Source: JBBECJ01 sp963763325
GTDB lineage: Bacteria > Chloroflexota > Chloroflexia > Thermomicrobiales > CFX8
Direction: 5' to 3'
Assembly (NCBI GenBank): GCA_963763325.1
Contig: CAVXOL010000011.1
Span: 248,001 to 312,000 of the forward strand
Length of the DNA: 64,000 nucleotides
The notes under the pieces were generated by a model. That model made no database searches. It saw only the letters and a program-made list of their open reading frames with translations, and was not told where the DNA came from. The position numbers were made by a program, and so were the translations under genes. Positions 33,778 through 42,767 of this stretch are shown here, in pieces (within the stretch, counting starts at the first letter, position 1; each line of letters starts with the position of its first letter).

Positions 33778-35127
33778 TTAGCTCACTGGCTTGAAGGCGT
33801 GCTTGTCGAGCCACTGGGCGGCGTCCTGGCCAAGCTTCGCGCCCTGGACATCGGCGGAGCGGAAGTGGATGCCCTGGTAGATGCGGGCGTCGATCGTGTC
33901 GTCGATCACGTCAGTGAATCGCTCGTATTGGCGGGTGACGTTCTCGCCGCCCGGCACGATCCGGACGAGGCTGAAGTCGGTCTCGCCCTTGCCGAAGAAC
34001 GTCTCGGCCGTGTGCATGAAGGCGGAGGTGATGGCGTTGTAGCCGGACGTGTTCTCCGGGTACGGCGGCGTTGCCGTCAGCGGCGTCCAGGTCGGGTCGC
34101 CAACCGTCAGCCGATTGCCGTCGTTATCACCCTCATGGATGGCCGTGATCGGACGCCAGAACATCCAGGCAACCTTGTCGTTCCAGGCGTTGATCAGCGC
34201 ATCGGCGCCGGACATGTTCAGCATCGCGAACAGGCGTGCCTGTTCGATCGTCGACAGGCCGTGCTGCTCGGCAACGGTTCGGAACGCACGGTTGTAGAGC
34301 TCGGTCGGGTTGGCGGTGAAGAACTGCGCCATTGCCTCCATCTCTGGTGTTCGCCAGCTATTGGTGGCGCTGCCGAAGAGCTTGACCTCGTAGTACTCGA
34401 CCGCGTAGAGAATGCTCTTCAGTGAGCGTGGACCCTTCGTCTGGAATTGCGACGAACTCTCAGCCACGAACGGCTTGACGTTGGACACCCACGCGTTCGG
34501 GTCGCTGGCGTTCGCCGGTGGCGTCGGCCGCCACTCTCCAATTCCGGTCCCGGTCGGGAAGGCGAACTGGGCGTAGCGCCCGTCGTCCGCGCGCTCGGCG
34601 AGCATCGCGGTGGCCGCAGCCTCACCGGCAGCGATCCCGGCCTCGACGGCTTCGGGTCCGTCGGTCGCCGTCGCGGCGGCGATCGAGTCGCCCCAGGCCG
34701 TGTCGATCCGGGCGATCATCTCGGGCGTTATGGCTGGATTCGTTACGACACCAACGATGACGTGGTGAGCGGCGGTCGCGACGGCGGCTGCCTGCGAGGC
34801 GGACGGATCTGCCGCCGGGATGCTGTCGAGGTATGGCTCATATCCACCGACGATCGAGTTCACCGCGTCGTAGACGGCACCCTGGACGATCGCCATGTGC
34901 AGCACCGCAACGTGCGGCGGCTGCCCAAGCCCCGGCGTCGCGGCGGTCGGTGGATTGAGGAACACGCTTGAAGCGTGGGCGTTCCAGTCGATAACGGCGG
35001 TACTCGCCGGTTGGGCCGACGCGGCCCTCGGCACGCTCTGGCTGGACACCAGCGTGAAGGCGAGCATGACGAGCAGCGTGACGATCGTCAGTCTGGCGGC
35101 AGTCGTGCGGAACTGCGTAGTCCCCAT
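33778..35127 (-). CDS. secreted vanadium-haloperoxidase-like (PAP2 superfamily) protein
   Basis: ATG 35127 (MGTTQFRTTAARLTIVTLLV) follows ACGAGGGAAGAC. A Sec signal peptide ends near QSVPRAASAQPA, so the 449-residue protein is exported. Vanadate-site motifs are visible: KVAWMFWRP (K-x6-RP, about residue 319) and RIYQGIHFRSAD (R-x5-H, about 415). The PSGH motif is instead PYPENTSGYNAI (about 352-363), with Tyr where the acid-base His belongs. It is either a divergent phosphatase or haloperoxidase or an inactive relative. Frame intact. Confidence 0.83.
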   Translation of the reverse strand: MGTTQFRTTAARLTIVTLLVMLAFTLVSSQSVPRAASAQPASTAVIDWNAHASSVFLNPPTAATPGLGQPPHVAVLHMAIVQGAVYDAVNSIVGGYEPYLDSIPAADPSASQAAAVATAAHHVIVGVVTNPAITPEMIARIDTAWGDSIAAATATDGPEAVEAGIAAGEAAATAMLAERADDGRYAQFAFPTGTGIGEWRPTPPANASDPNAWVSNVKPFVAESSSQFQTKGPRSLKSILYAVEYYEVKLFGSATNSWRTPEMEAMAQFFTANPTELYNRAFRTVAEQHGLSTIEQARLFAMLNMSGADALINAWNDKVAWMFWRPITAIHEGDNDGNRLTVGDPTWTPLTATPPYPENTSGYNAITSAFMHTAETFFGKGETDFSLVRIVPGGENVTRQYERFTDVIDDTIDARIYQGIHFRSADVQGAKLGQDAAQWLDKHAFKPVS

Positions 35128-35800
35128 GTCTTCCCTCGTCTTTCGTCGAACGAGTCGTGCAGCGACAACGTTGTCACTGCCTGTCGAGACCGGGGATTCG
35201 CCAGACAGCGGCTGACGTCTCGGCCGTCGTCCGGCGAATCCCTGGTCGCATCCACAGCATAGGAACCGAGTGACCAGCGCACAGCGTTGAAACATCTTGG
35301 TTTTGCGGAAGGTCCTACGTAGATCGCGGAGTCGAGGTACCTAGTTATTGCGAGAGACGGGAAGGAAGTCCGTTCCGATGGGCACACTGAGCGGGATACG
35401 GGCAATGCCTCTCTGCCAGGCTCCGCATGATGTCATCGCCACTTCTTCTTCCGTGGTCGAGCGACGCGGGACAGGCTCGATCCACATAGGGATCGAGGCC
35501 TGTTTGGAGAAGCAATTGAAGGCAGCGAGAACCGGACGCGATATCCGCGTCCGGCTCCGCTTCGGCCCCCAAATGGCTTGGGGTCCTTCAGCACAATCCT
35601 TGCCGTGAAAATGCTGCCGGTGCCTGTCGATCATCACCGGGGACGAATCAAATGCGTGTGGTCAAGAGCCGAAGTGAGATGCCTCGACGCTGCATCACGG
35701 TTCGGTGGAAGCACCAAGCAGGTTGGTCCGGCTGGCATCTTCCCTCACTTGACGCCGGAGACGTCGGTCACCGAGGGCGTTGATGCGTTCTTCAGGTTCG
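35128..35800. other. 673-base region without a supported gene
   Basis: Open frames here lack ribosome sites and familiar motifs. Two hairpins are visible: 35189-35246 (arms around GGGGATTCGCC and GGCGAATCCC) just upstream of the haloperoxidase gene, and 35532-35554 (CCGGACGCG / CGCGTCCGG). The rest shows nothing I can name. Confidence 0.5.
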
Positions 35801-36043
35801 CTAGAGCCGCGAGGTTCGCAGAGCGCGTTCGACTTGTGCGAGCGCCTCAGCGTCAGAATTGCCCAGGCCGACGAGGATCGTCGACTGGGGTCTGATATCG
35901 ACACCCGGCCGATGAACCGAGCCAAGGGCCAGCCATTCGCCTGGCCGGATTTCGCTGACCGTGCAGTCGGCCAGGAGCGGCATCGCCTTGACGATCTCGT
36001 TACGAACGCGGAAGCTTGGATCGTTCGTTGTTGAACCAGACAT
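35801..36043 (-). CDS. hypothetical protein, 80 aa
   Basis: MSGSTTNDPSFRVRNEIVKA to C-terminal SDAEALAQVERALRTSRL. It has a plausible amphipathic, mixed alpha/beta composition (PGEWLALGSVHRPGVDIRPQ) and no signal peptide. The ribosome site is weak (GGCCATCAACAG upstream), so the gene call itself is tentative. A two-unit 11-bp repeat of TTAAG lies 117 bases upstream. Confidence 0.4.
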   Translation of the reverse strand: MSGSTTNDPSFRVRNEIVKAMPLLADCTVSEIRPGEWLALGSVHRPGVDIRPQSTILVGLGNSDAEALAQVERALRTSRL

Positions 36044-36159
36044 CTGTTGATGGCCCTCCGTGACTCACTCTGGAGTCCGCGCTCTGTCTTCCCACCTGCT
36101 GGCGTTGCCAGCGAGGCACAGAAGCCATCAGAACATGTGCCACAGGCGGCCATGAGATG

Positions 36160-36176
36160 TTAAGAACTCGTTAAGT
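36160..36176. promoter_or_regulatory. two-unit 11-bp TTAAG direct repeat, possible Pho-box half
   Basis: TTAAGA (36160-36165) and TTAAGT (36171-36176) start exactly 11 bases apart, the spacing of PhoP/PhoB sites, and resemble the B. subtilis PhoP unit TTAACA. The 345-base gap 36044-36388 around it holds no gene I can support. It lies upstream of the 80-residue gene, on the same side as the phosphate module. Confidence 0.4.
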
Positions 36177-36388
36177 TTCCCGATCATTGATTATGGAATC
36201 CGGCACTTGAAGACTCAGACGCGGCCGAGGCGTCGAACCGGGCATTGCTGGAACATGCGAGCGTCGTGTCGTTGAGCGATTGGCCCGGATGCCGGAACCG
36301 ACTGAGACTCCGGTCGCGCTCGATCACAAGCGGTTCAGCGATATTACGGTTCGCACGCATGTTCCAGTGGCACTATCGGCGGATGTTG

Positions 36389-36751
36389 TTAGCTGGCTGC
36401 CCAATCGGTCGCGGCATCGCGTTTGCCCAGATCGAACAGACGAACCTCGCCGGGCATCATCCAGCCGAACGCCTTGATCATATGCCGCATATGTTCGTCA
36501 TCGCTGACGATGGCGATCTTTTCCCACGACCTCGAATTCTTGATCCCCAACTTCGCGTCTTCCCAAAGGGCGCCCATGCTCCAGCCATCGAAATCCTTGC
36601 CGAGCACGTAGATGAACCGGATATGTTCGTGTGCGTCCTGCTTACTCCGAATGGCCGGGATCAGCACGTTTTCGTAATCGTCGTCGGTCACTTTGCCACT
36701 TGCCTCGACACCGATGACGTTGTCGGGAAGCCCTTCGAGAACTGTGATCAT
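36389..36751 (-). CDS. SpoIIAA-like (STAS-fold) protein
   Basis: A 120-residue protein with GAGGAGGACACC before ATG. MITVLEGLPDNVIGVEASGK opens like the SpoIIAA-like family (PF11964), followed by IRFIYVLGKDFDGWSMGALW, WEKIAIVSDDEHMRHMIKAF and PGEVRLFDLGKRDAATDW. These small lipid-binding-like STAS proteins are widespread; their function is poorly known. It is divergent from the phosphate regulator gene; the 293-base gap contains the Pho box. Confidence 0.82.
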   Translation of the reverse strand: MITVLEGLPDNVIGVEASGKVTDDDYENVLIPAIRSKQDAHEHIRFIYVLGKDFDGWSMGALWEDAKLGIKNSRSWEKIAIVSDDEHMRHMIKAFGWMMPGEVRLFDLGKRDAATDWAAS

Positions 36752-36959
36752 GGTGTCCTCCTCGGTTGCATACGACCATTAGCGCCTGTCGCACCGATTG
36801 GGCAGGGAGGATACGACTGCTCGGCCTTTCCAACAACCCCGTGAACGTCGCGTCGACCTGCGAACCAGATCTTGAACGTCTCCACCATTAACTGTCGCTC
36901 GTCGAACTCCCCACATAGAAGGTAGGAACCTCCAATTCTGTCGTTGCGCTCGTTCTCCG

Positions 36960-37003
36960 ATAACACAACCTTAATATCCGGTTCACAGCGCGATAACACG
37001 GCG
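36960..37003 (+). promoter_or_regulatory. four-unit Pho box
   Basis: Four units start exactly every 11 bases: ATAACA (36960), TTAATA (36971), TTCACA (36982), ATAACA (36993). The pattern W-T-x-A-C-A with 11-bp phasing is that of OmpR/PhoB-family sites (two dimers side by side). It ends 41 bases before the response-regulator start, and the genes that follow are pst and phoU, so autoregulated phosphate-starvation control is the natural reading. Confidence 0.8.
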
Positions 37004-37044
37004 GGCCTAGCCTTGTCTTCAGGGCCGGATGGACGGGTGTACCG

Positions 37045-37830
37045 GTGAGCGGGTTGGCCATGGGCAGGTTGGAGACGAGGGACAGGCGGTTGGTTCAGTC
37101 TGAAGATCGGACGAAAGTAGTGCCGAATGGCCAGGCGGGCGTCGATCGGCCGGTGGTGGTACTGCTGGTTGAGGATGACGAGGACCTGCGCGAGATGCTG
37201 GCGCTCAATCTTGAGCGGCATGGCTACGAGGTCGAGCAGGCGGCCGATGGCGAGCGGGGATTGGAGATTGCGCGTGAGGCGCACCCTGATCTGGTCGTCC
37301 TCGACCTGATGTTGCCGAAGCTGGATGGGCGGCAAGTCTGCCGGCTGATCCGCGAGCGCGATCCTGATGTGCCGGTCCTGATCCTGACGGCGCTCGACCG
37401 CGAGATCGACGTCGTCAATGGCCTCGATGCCGGGGCCGATGACTACATGACCAAGCCGTTCTCGCTGCGCGAGTTCCTGGCGCGGGTCAAAGCGCTCCTG
37501 CGGCGGACCGAGACCGGTCGTGGCAACCAGGCCGTCCTCGTCTCCGGCGAGCTGGCCATCTTCCTCAAGGAGCACCGGGCCGTCTATCACGGTCGTGAGC
37601 TGCACATGCCGCTCAAGGAGTTCCGGCTGCTGACGGCGCTTGTCAGCCGTAAGGGGGAGGTCTGCACGCGGGCCGAATTGCTCGACATGGTCTGGGGGGA
37701 GGATGTCGTCGTCGATCCGCGCAACGTCGATGTCCATATCCGCTGGCTGCGCGAGCGGATGGAGGGAGACCCGGATGGGTCGAAGCTGATCCAGACGGTC
37801 CATGGAGTGGGCTATCGCTTCGCCGGGTGA
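37045..37830 (+). CDS. PhoB/PhoP-like OmpR-family response regulator
   Basis: The receiver domain has VLLVEDDEDLREMLALNL, the phospho-Asp in LVVLDLMLPKLDGRQV, the Thr in LILTALD and the Lys in YMTKPFSLREF. The C-terminal winged helix has MPLKEFRLLTALVSRKGEV, VDVHIRWLRERM and IQTVHGVGYRFAG. About 261 residues from GTG 37045; a shorter N terminus is possible because the first 30 residues are not conserved. No histidine kinase is next to it; the pst genes follow, so it is probably the phosphate regulator acting on the box upstream. Confidence 0.9.
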   Translation: MSGLAMGRLETRDRRLVQSEDRTKVVPNGQAGVDRPVVVLLVEDDEDLREMLALNLERHGYEVEQAADGERGLEIAREAHPDLVVLDLMLPKLDGRQVCRLIRERDPDVPVLILTALDREIDVVNGLDAGADDYMTKPFSLREFLARVKALLRRTETGRGNQAVLVSGELAIFLKEHRAVYHGRELHMPLKEFRLLTALVSRKGEVCTRAELLDMVWGEDVVVDPRNVDVHIRWLRERMEGDPDGSKLIQTVHGVGYRFAG

Positions 37831-37881
37831 GGTTCAGCCGGTGGAGGAAGTGAGATTCAGACGAAAGTGGAGGAGACCACG

Positions 37882-39874
37882 TTGATACGGTACGGAATCT
37901 GGAAGCGAATACTGTTTGCAGTGGCGCTCCTGATGATCAGTTCCGTTGTCCTCGCCGCCTGTGGTGACGATGACGACGATGATGATGCTGATCCGACCAA
38001 TACGACGGCGAGCGGCCAGACGGCATCGCCGGCGACTGGCGGCGAGCCAACCAGCACGACCGGCTCCGACGGTGGTGAAGAGATGGACATGGGTGACCTG
38101 TCAGGCGAAGTCGTCATCGACGGCTCGAGCACCGTCTTCCCGGTCGCCCAGGCCGTCTCGGAAGAGTTCATCGCGATGGCGCCGGATGTTCAGTTCTCGG
38201 TCAGCGCCTCGGGTACCGGTGGTGGTTTCGAGAAGTTCTGTGCCGGTGACACCGATGTCTCCAATGCCTCGCGACCGATCGAGGAAGATGAGATCGCGCT
38301 CTGCGAAGAGAACGGCGTCGAGTTCGCCGAACTCCAGGTCGGTGTCGATGGTCTCTCGGTCGTCGTCCATCCGGACAACGACTGGGTTGATTGCATCACG
38401 ATCGAGCAGCTCAATATGATCTGGATGCCGGAGAGCACGGTCGACGACCTGGGCCGATGTCGATTCCTCGTGGCCGGATGAGACGATCGATCTCTACGGA
38501 CCGGGCACCGACTCGGGTACCTTCGACTACTTCACCGATGTCATCAACGGTGAAGAGGGTGCCAGCCGCGCCGACTACACCGCCTCTGAGGACGACAACG
38601 TCCTCGTGACCGGCGTTTCAGGCAGCCAGTACTCGATGGGCTACTTCGGCTACGCCTACTACATCGAGAACCAGGACAGCCTGAAGGTGCTGGCCGTCGA
38701 TGGCGGCGAAGGCTGCGTCGAGCCGAACCCGGAGACGGTCGCGAGTGGCGAGTACGCGCCGCTCTCCCGCCCGCTCTTCATGTACGCCTCAATCGAGTCG
38801 CTCCAGCGGCCGGAGGTCGCAGCCTTCTTCGAGTTCGTTCTCTCGGAAGACGGCCAGGCGATCGTTCCTGAGGTTGGCTACGTTGCACTCAGTGAAGAGC
38901 AGCTTGCGGAGCAGCAGTCGCGGCTCGAGTCCGCGATCGCTGGCGAGGCGATGATGGACGAGAGTGGTTCGGAAGCATCGCCGACCACTGCCAGTGGCGG
39001 TCTGCCCGAGATGGACTACAGCGAACTCTCCGGCGACGTTGTCATTGATGGCTCCAGCACTGTTTTCCCGGTGGCACAGGCGGCGTCTGAGGAACTGCTT
39101 GCGCTTGCGCCGGATGTCCAATTCTCGGTCAACGCCTCGGGCACGGGCGGTGGATTCGAGAAGTTCTGTGCCGGTGATACTGATATCTCCAATGCCTCTC
39201 GTCCGATCTCGGATGAAGAGGCTGCCCTCTGCGAAGAGAACGGAATCGAATACACCGAGTTCCAGGTTGGCGTTGACGGGCTGTCGGTCGTCGTCCACCC
39301 GGACAACGACTGGGTTGATTGCATCACGACCGAGCAGCTCACCATGATCTGGGGTCCGGACAGCAGCGTGACCAATTGGTCAGACGTTGACCCGTCCTGG
39401 CCGGATGAGGCGATCGACCTCTACGGACCGGGCACCGATTCGGGCACCTTCGACTACTTCACGGAAGAAATCAACGGCGAGGCCGGCGCCAGTCGCCCTG
39501 ACTACACCGCCTCTGAGGACGACAACGTTCTCGTCCAGGGCGTTTCAGGCAGCGACTACTCGATGGGCTACTTCGGGTACGCGTACTACATCGAGAACCA
39601 GGACAGCCTGAAGGTGCTGGCCGTGGATGGCGGCGAGGGTTGCGTCGAGCCGAACCCGGAGACGGTGGCCAGCGGTGAATACGCGCCGCTGTCCCGCCCG
39701 CTCTTCATGTATGCCTCAAATGCATCGATCCTGGAGAAGCCGCAGGTGGCTGGCCTCTTCCACTTCGTTCTCTCTGAGGACGGCCAAGTGATTGTCTCCG
39801 AGATCGGCTACATTGCCCTCAGTGAGGAGCAGCTGGCGACTGAGCAGGGCGAGTTCGCGAGCCTGATGCAGTAA
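37882..39874 (+). CDS. pstS: phosphate-binding lipoprotein with two tandem PstS domains, one frameshift
   Basis: TTG 37882 lies behind GGAGGAGACCACG. The signal peptide ends in the lipobox VVLAAC, then comes an Asp/Thr-rich linker. Two complete PstS-like domains follow in one polypeptide: the first opens LSGEVVIDGSSTVFPVAQAV (from about 38100), the second LSGDVVIDGSSTVFPVAQAA (from about 39030), about 309 codons apart. Both carry GTGGGFEKFCAGDTD, SRPI, LYGPGTDSGTFDYFT and DYTASEDDNVL. An extra G in GGG at 38451-38453 breaks the first domain; removing it gives 663 residues. Only domain 1 has a lipid anchor, so the second cannot be a separately exported protein. Confidence 0.9.
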
Positions 39875-40068
39875 ATCTTCTGGTCTTCCCGGCGTAAGGT
39901 GGGACCACTCAATCGCCAGTACGACACTTGATGAAGTGTTTGGGCGTCAAGGTGAGATCCCTCCTTCGTCGGGATGACAAAGGACGTGATCCCGGCCGGT
40001 ACCTGCCGCCGGGGTCATCGTCCTGTATAGTCCCACTGGGGACTCGTTGTACGGAGGGAGGTTCGCCG

Positions 40069-41040
40069 TTGGCCGACAAGGCAGCACAACCCGCTACCCC
40101 GATCGGCGTTACCGCTGACACGCCGGGCATGGCATCTCGCTCGCTGCGCGGCTCAACCGAGAACCGTCCAATCGAGCGGTTCATTCGTGGCCTGTTGACA
40201 GTCTGCGGGTTGATATCGGTCGTGACGACGTTCGCGATCATCGCCGTACTCATCGAGGAGACGCTTCGGTTCTTTGCCGAAGTCTCCCCGGTCGATTTCT
40301 TCACCGGAACGACATGGACCCCGCTCTTTGTTCCCCAGAATTTTGGTGTCCTGCCGCTGGTTGTCGGCACGATTCAGATCGCGGTCTTCGCGTTGCTGGT
40401 GTCGGTTCCAATCGGGCTTGCAAGCGCTATCTATCTATCAATGTATGCGTCGCCCCGCGTTCGGGCGATCGTCAAGCCGGTCCTCGAAGTGCTGGCCGGT
40501 ATCCCGACCGTCGTCTATGGCTATTTCGCGCTGACCTTCATCACGCCGAACATCATCAAGGGCATCTGGAGTGATACACCAGTGTTCAACGCGCTCAGCG
40601 CTGGCCTCGCCGTCGGTATCATGACGATTCCGATGGTGTCGTCTCTTTCAGAGGACGCAATTCAGGCCGTCCCGCGCTCCCTGCGTGATGGCGCGCTGGC
40701 GCTCGGTGCGACCAAGTTCGAGGTCTCGACGCGGGTGATGGTTCCGGCGGCGCTCTCCGGCATCATGGCGTCGATCATCCTGGCCTTCTCGCGGGCGATC
40801 GGTGAGACGATGATCGTCGTCCTCGCGGCCGGCGCGACGCCGAAATTCACCTTCAACCCGCTTGAGAGTATCCAGACAATGACCGGCTACATCGTCCAGA
40901 TCAGCCTCGGCGACACGCCACGCGGCACGATCGAGTACCACACACTCTTTGCGGTCGGCTTCACGCTCTTCCTGTTGACGTTGCTGATGAACATCCTCAG
41001 TGCGTGGGTCACCCGCCGCTTCCGGGAGGCGTACGAATGA
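40069..41040 (+). CDS. pstC: phosphate ABC transporter permease
   Basis: The TTG at 40069 is chosen because GGAGGGAGG stands 9 bases upstream. About 323 residues with six membrane helices, starting near FIRGLLTVCGLISVVTTFAI. The large PstC periplasmic segment (VDFFTGTTWTPLFVPQNFG) and the permease loop LSEDAIQAVPRSLRDGALAL with GATKFEVSTRVMVP (EAA motif) are diagnostic. It pairs with PstA, whose start overlaps its stop (ATGA), so the two are translated together. Confidence 0.95.
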   Translation: MADKAAQPATPIGVTADTPGMASRSLRGSTENRPIERFIRGLLTVCGLISVVTTFAIIAVLIEETLRFFAEVSPVDFFTGTTWTPLFVPQNFGVLPLVVGTIQIAVFALLVSVPIGLASAIYLSMYASPRVRAIVKPVLEVLAGIPTVVYGYFALTFITPNIIKGIWSDTPVFNALSAGLAVGIMTIPMVSSLSEDAIQAVPRSLRDGALALGATKFEVSTRVMVPAALSGIMASIILAFSRAIGETMIVVLAAGATPKFTFNPLESIQTMTGYIVQISLGDTPRGTIEYHTLFAVGFTLFLLTLLMNILSAWVTRRFREAYE

Positions 41041-41921
41041 GAGCTGCATCGATTCGACGTAGCGACCCGCAACTCCGCCGTCGGAAGCTGGTTGGAACGA
41101 TTGCGCTCGGTATCTTTCTGGCCGCAACGTTGTCCGCCCTCGGAATTCTCGCCGTTCTCATCATTGACATTGTCAGGGATGGCGCCGACTGGCTCAGTTG
41201 GTCATTTATCCGTGAGCTACCCTCGCGCCGGCCGGAGCATGCCGGCATCTGGCCGGCGCTCGTTGGCACCATCTGGGTCATGATCCTGACTGCCGCGATC
41301 ACGTTTCCGATCGGTGTTGGCGCGGCGGTCTACCTTGAGGAGTTCGGCCGTACTGGTCGGATCGCACGGATCATCGAGATCAACATCTCCAACCTGGCAG
41401 GCGTCCCCTCAATCGTTTACGGTCTGCTCGGGCTGGCCGTCTTCGTCGAGCTCGCCGGCATGGGACCCAGTGTCCTGGCCGGGGCGTTGACGATGTCGTT
41501 GCTCGTCCTGCCGGTCGTCATCATCGCCTCGCGCGAGGCGATGCGAGCCGTGCCGGATTCGCTTCGTCAGGCGGCCTATGGGGTTGGCGCGACCCGACTT
41601 CAGACAGTCTGGTCGCACGTCCTGCCGGCCGCGATGCCTGGCATCATGACCGGCACGATTCTGGCGCTCTCCCGGGCAATTGGCGAGACGGCGCCGCTGA
41701 TCGTTGTCGGCGCCGCGACCTACATCACGTTCACGCCATCGGGTCCGAGCGACCGGTTTACAGTTCTCCCGCTACAGATCTTCGACTGGGTCTCGCGCCC
41801 GCAGGCTGATTTCCACGCGATCGCGGCGGCCGCCATCATTGTCCTGCTGGCGCTACTGCTGACGATGAACACGGCGGCAATCCTGCTGCGCAACTACTTC
41901 CGCAAGAATCAGAACTGGTAG
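41037..41921 (+). CDS. pstA: phosphate ABC transporter permease
   Basis: A 294-residue permease whose ATG overlaps the pstC stop by 4 bases. It has RELPSRRPEHAGIWPALVGT, EEFGRTGRIARIIEINISN, LAGVPSIVYGLLGLAVFV and the EAA loop SREAMRAVPDSLRQAAYGVG followed by ATRLQTVWSHVLPAAMPGIM. The layout of six helices and sequence are typical PstA. It forms the membrane channel with PstC. Confidence 0.95.
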   Translation: MRAASIRRSDPQLRRRKLVGTIALGIFLAATLSALGILAVLIIDIVRDGADWLSWSFIRELPSRRPEHAGIWPALVGTIWVMILTAAITFPIGVGAAVYLEEFGRTGRIARIIEINISNLAGVPSIVYGLLGLAVFVELAGMGPSVLAGALTMSLLVLPVVIIASREAMRAVPDSLRQAAYGVGATRLQTVWSHVLPAAMPGIMTGTILALSRAIGETAPLIVVGAATYITFTPSGPSDRFTVLPLQIFDWVSRPQADFHAIAAAAIIVLLALLLTMNTAAILLRNYFRKNQNW

Positions 41922-41930
41922 GGAGCCACG

Positions 41931-42749
41931 ATGAGCGTTGTCCCGCAACTCACCACGCACAGCCTGGATGCCGACCTCGCGAATGCGAATACGATCATCG
42001 AGGCGAATGCCGTCAACATCTTCTATGGTGATTTTCTCGCCTTCCGTGAAGCTAACCTGCGCGTCCCGGAGCACAAGATCACGGCACTGATCGGGCCGTC
42101 AGGCTCGGGCAAGAGCACGCTGCTGCGGGCGTTCAACCGGATGAACGACCTCGTCCCGACGGCGCGCGTCGAGGGCCAGATCCTGTTCCACGGCGAGAAT
42201 CTCTACGACCAGGGCATCGACCCGGTCGCTGTCCGCCGGTTGATCGGGATGGTCTTCCAGAAGCCGAACCCGTTCCCGAAGACGATCTATGACAACGTCG
42301 CCTGGGGCGCGAAGATCAACGGTTTCAAAGGCAACATGGATGAACTGGTTGAGCGCAGCCTGCGCTCGGCGGCCCTTTGGGACGAAGTCAAGGACAAGCT
42401 GAAGTCGAGTGGCCTCTCGCTCTCTGGCGGCCAGCAGCAGCGCCTCTGCATCGCGCGCTGCATCGCGGTTCAGCCGGAAGTGATCCTGATGGACGAGCCC
42501 TGCTCGGCGCTCGACCCGATCGCGACGCTCCGAATCGAAGATCTCATGCGGGAATTGTCAGAGAACTATACGATTATCATCGTGACGCATAACATGCAGC
42601 AGGCCGCGCGCGTCTCCGACCTGACGGCGTTCATGACGATGGGCGAAGGGCGTGCCGGCGAGATGGTTGAAGTAGGCCCAACACGTGAAGTGTTCACGAG
42701 CCCGAAGAACCCACGAACCGAGGACTACATCACCGGACGCGTCGGCTAG
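41931..42749 (+). CDS. pstB: phosphate ABC transporter ATP-binding protein
   Basis: ATG 41931 follows TAGGGAGCCACG. The 272-residue ATPase has Walker A GPSGSGKSTLLRAFNRMNDL, the Q loop MVFQKPNPFPKTIYDN (the PstB-typical form), signature LSGGQQQRLCIARCIAV, Walker B VILMDEPCSALDPIA and the H loop IVTHNMQQAARVSD. These identify PstB specifically. It energises the PstCA channel. Confidence 0.97.
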   Translation: MSVVPQLTTHSLDADLANANTIIEANAVNIFYGDFLAFREANLRVPEHKITALIGPSGSGKSTLLRAFNRMNDLVPTARVEGQILFHGENLYDQGIDPVAVRRLIGMVFQKPNPFPKTIYDNVAWGAKINGFKGNMDELVERSLRSAALWDEVKDKLKSSGLSLSGGQQQRLCIARCIAVQPEVILMDEPCSALDPIATLRIEDLMRELSENYTIIIVTHNMQQAARVSDLTAFMTMGEGRAGEMVEVGPTREVFTSPKNPRTEDYITGRVG

Positions 42750-42767
42750 ACGAGGAGACCGCACTTC

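Noticed and set aside
35341..35637. A 98-codon minus-strand gene
   Set aside because: It has no ribosome site, no recognisable motif and an Arg/Ser-rich composition; I left the region as intergenic.
40025..40036. TATAGT as a -10 element for a pstC promoter
   Set aside because: No convincing -35 box lies 16-19 bases upstream, and pstC can be read through from pstS.
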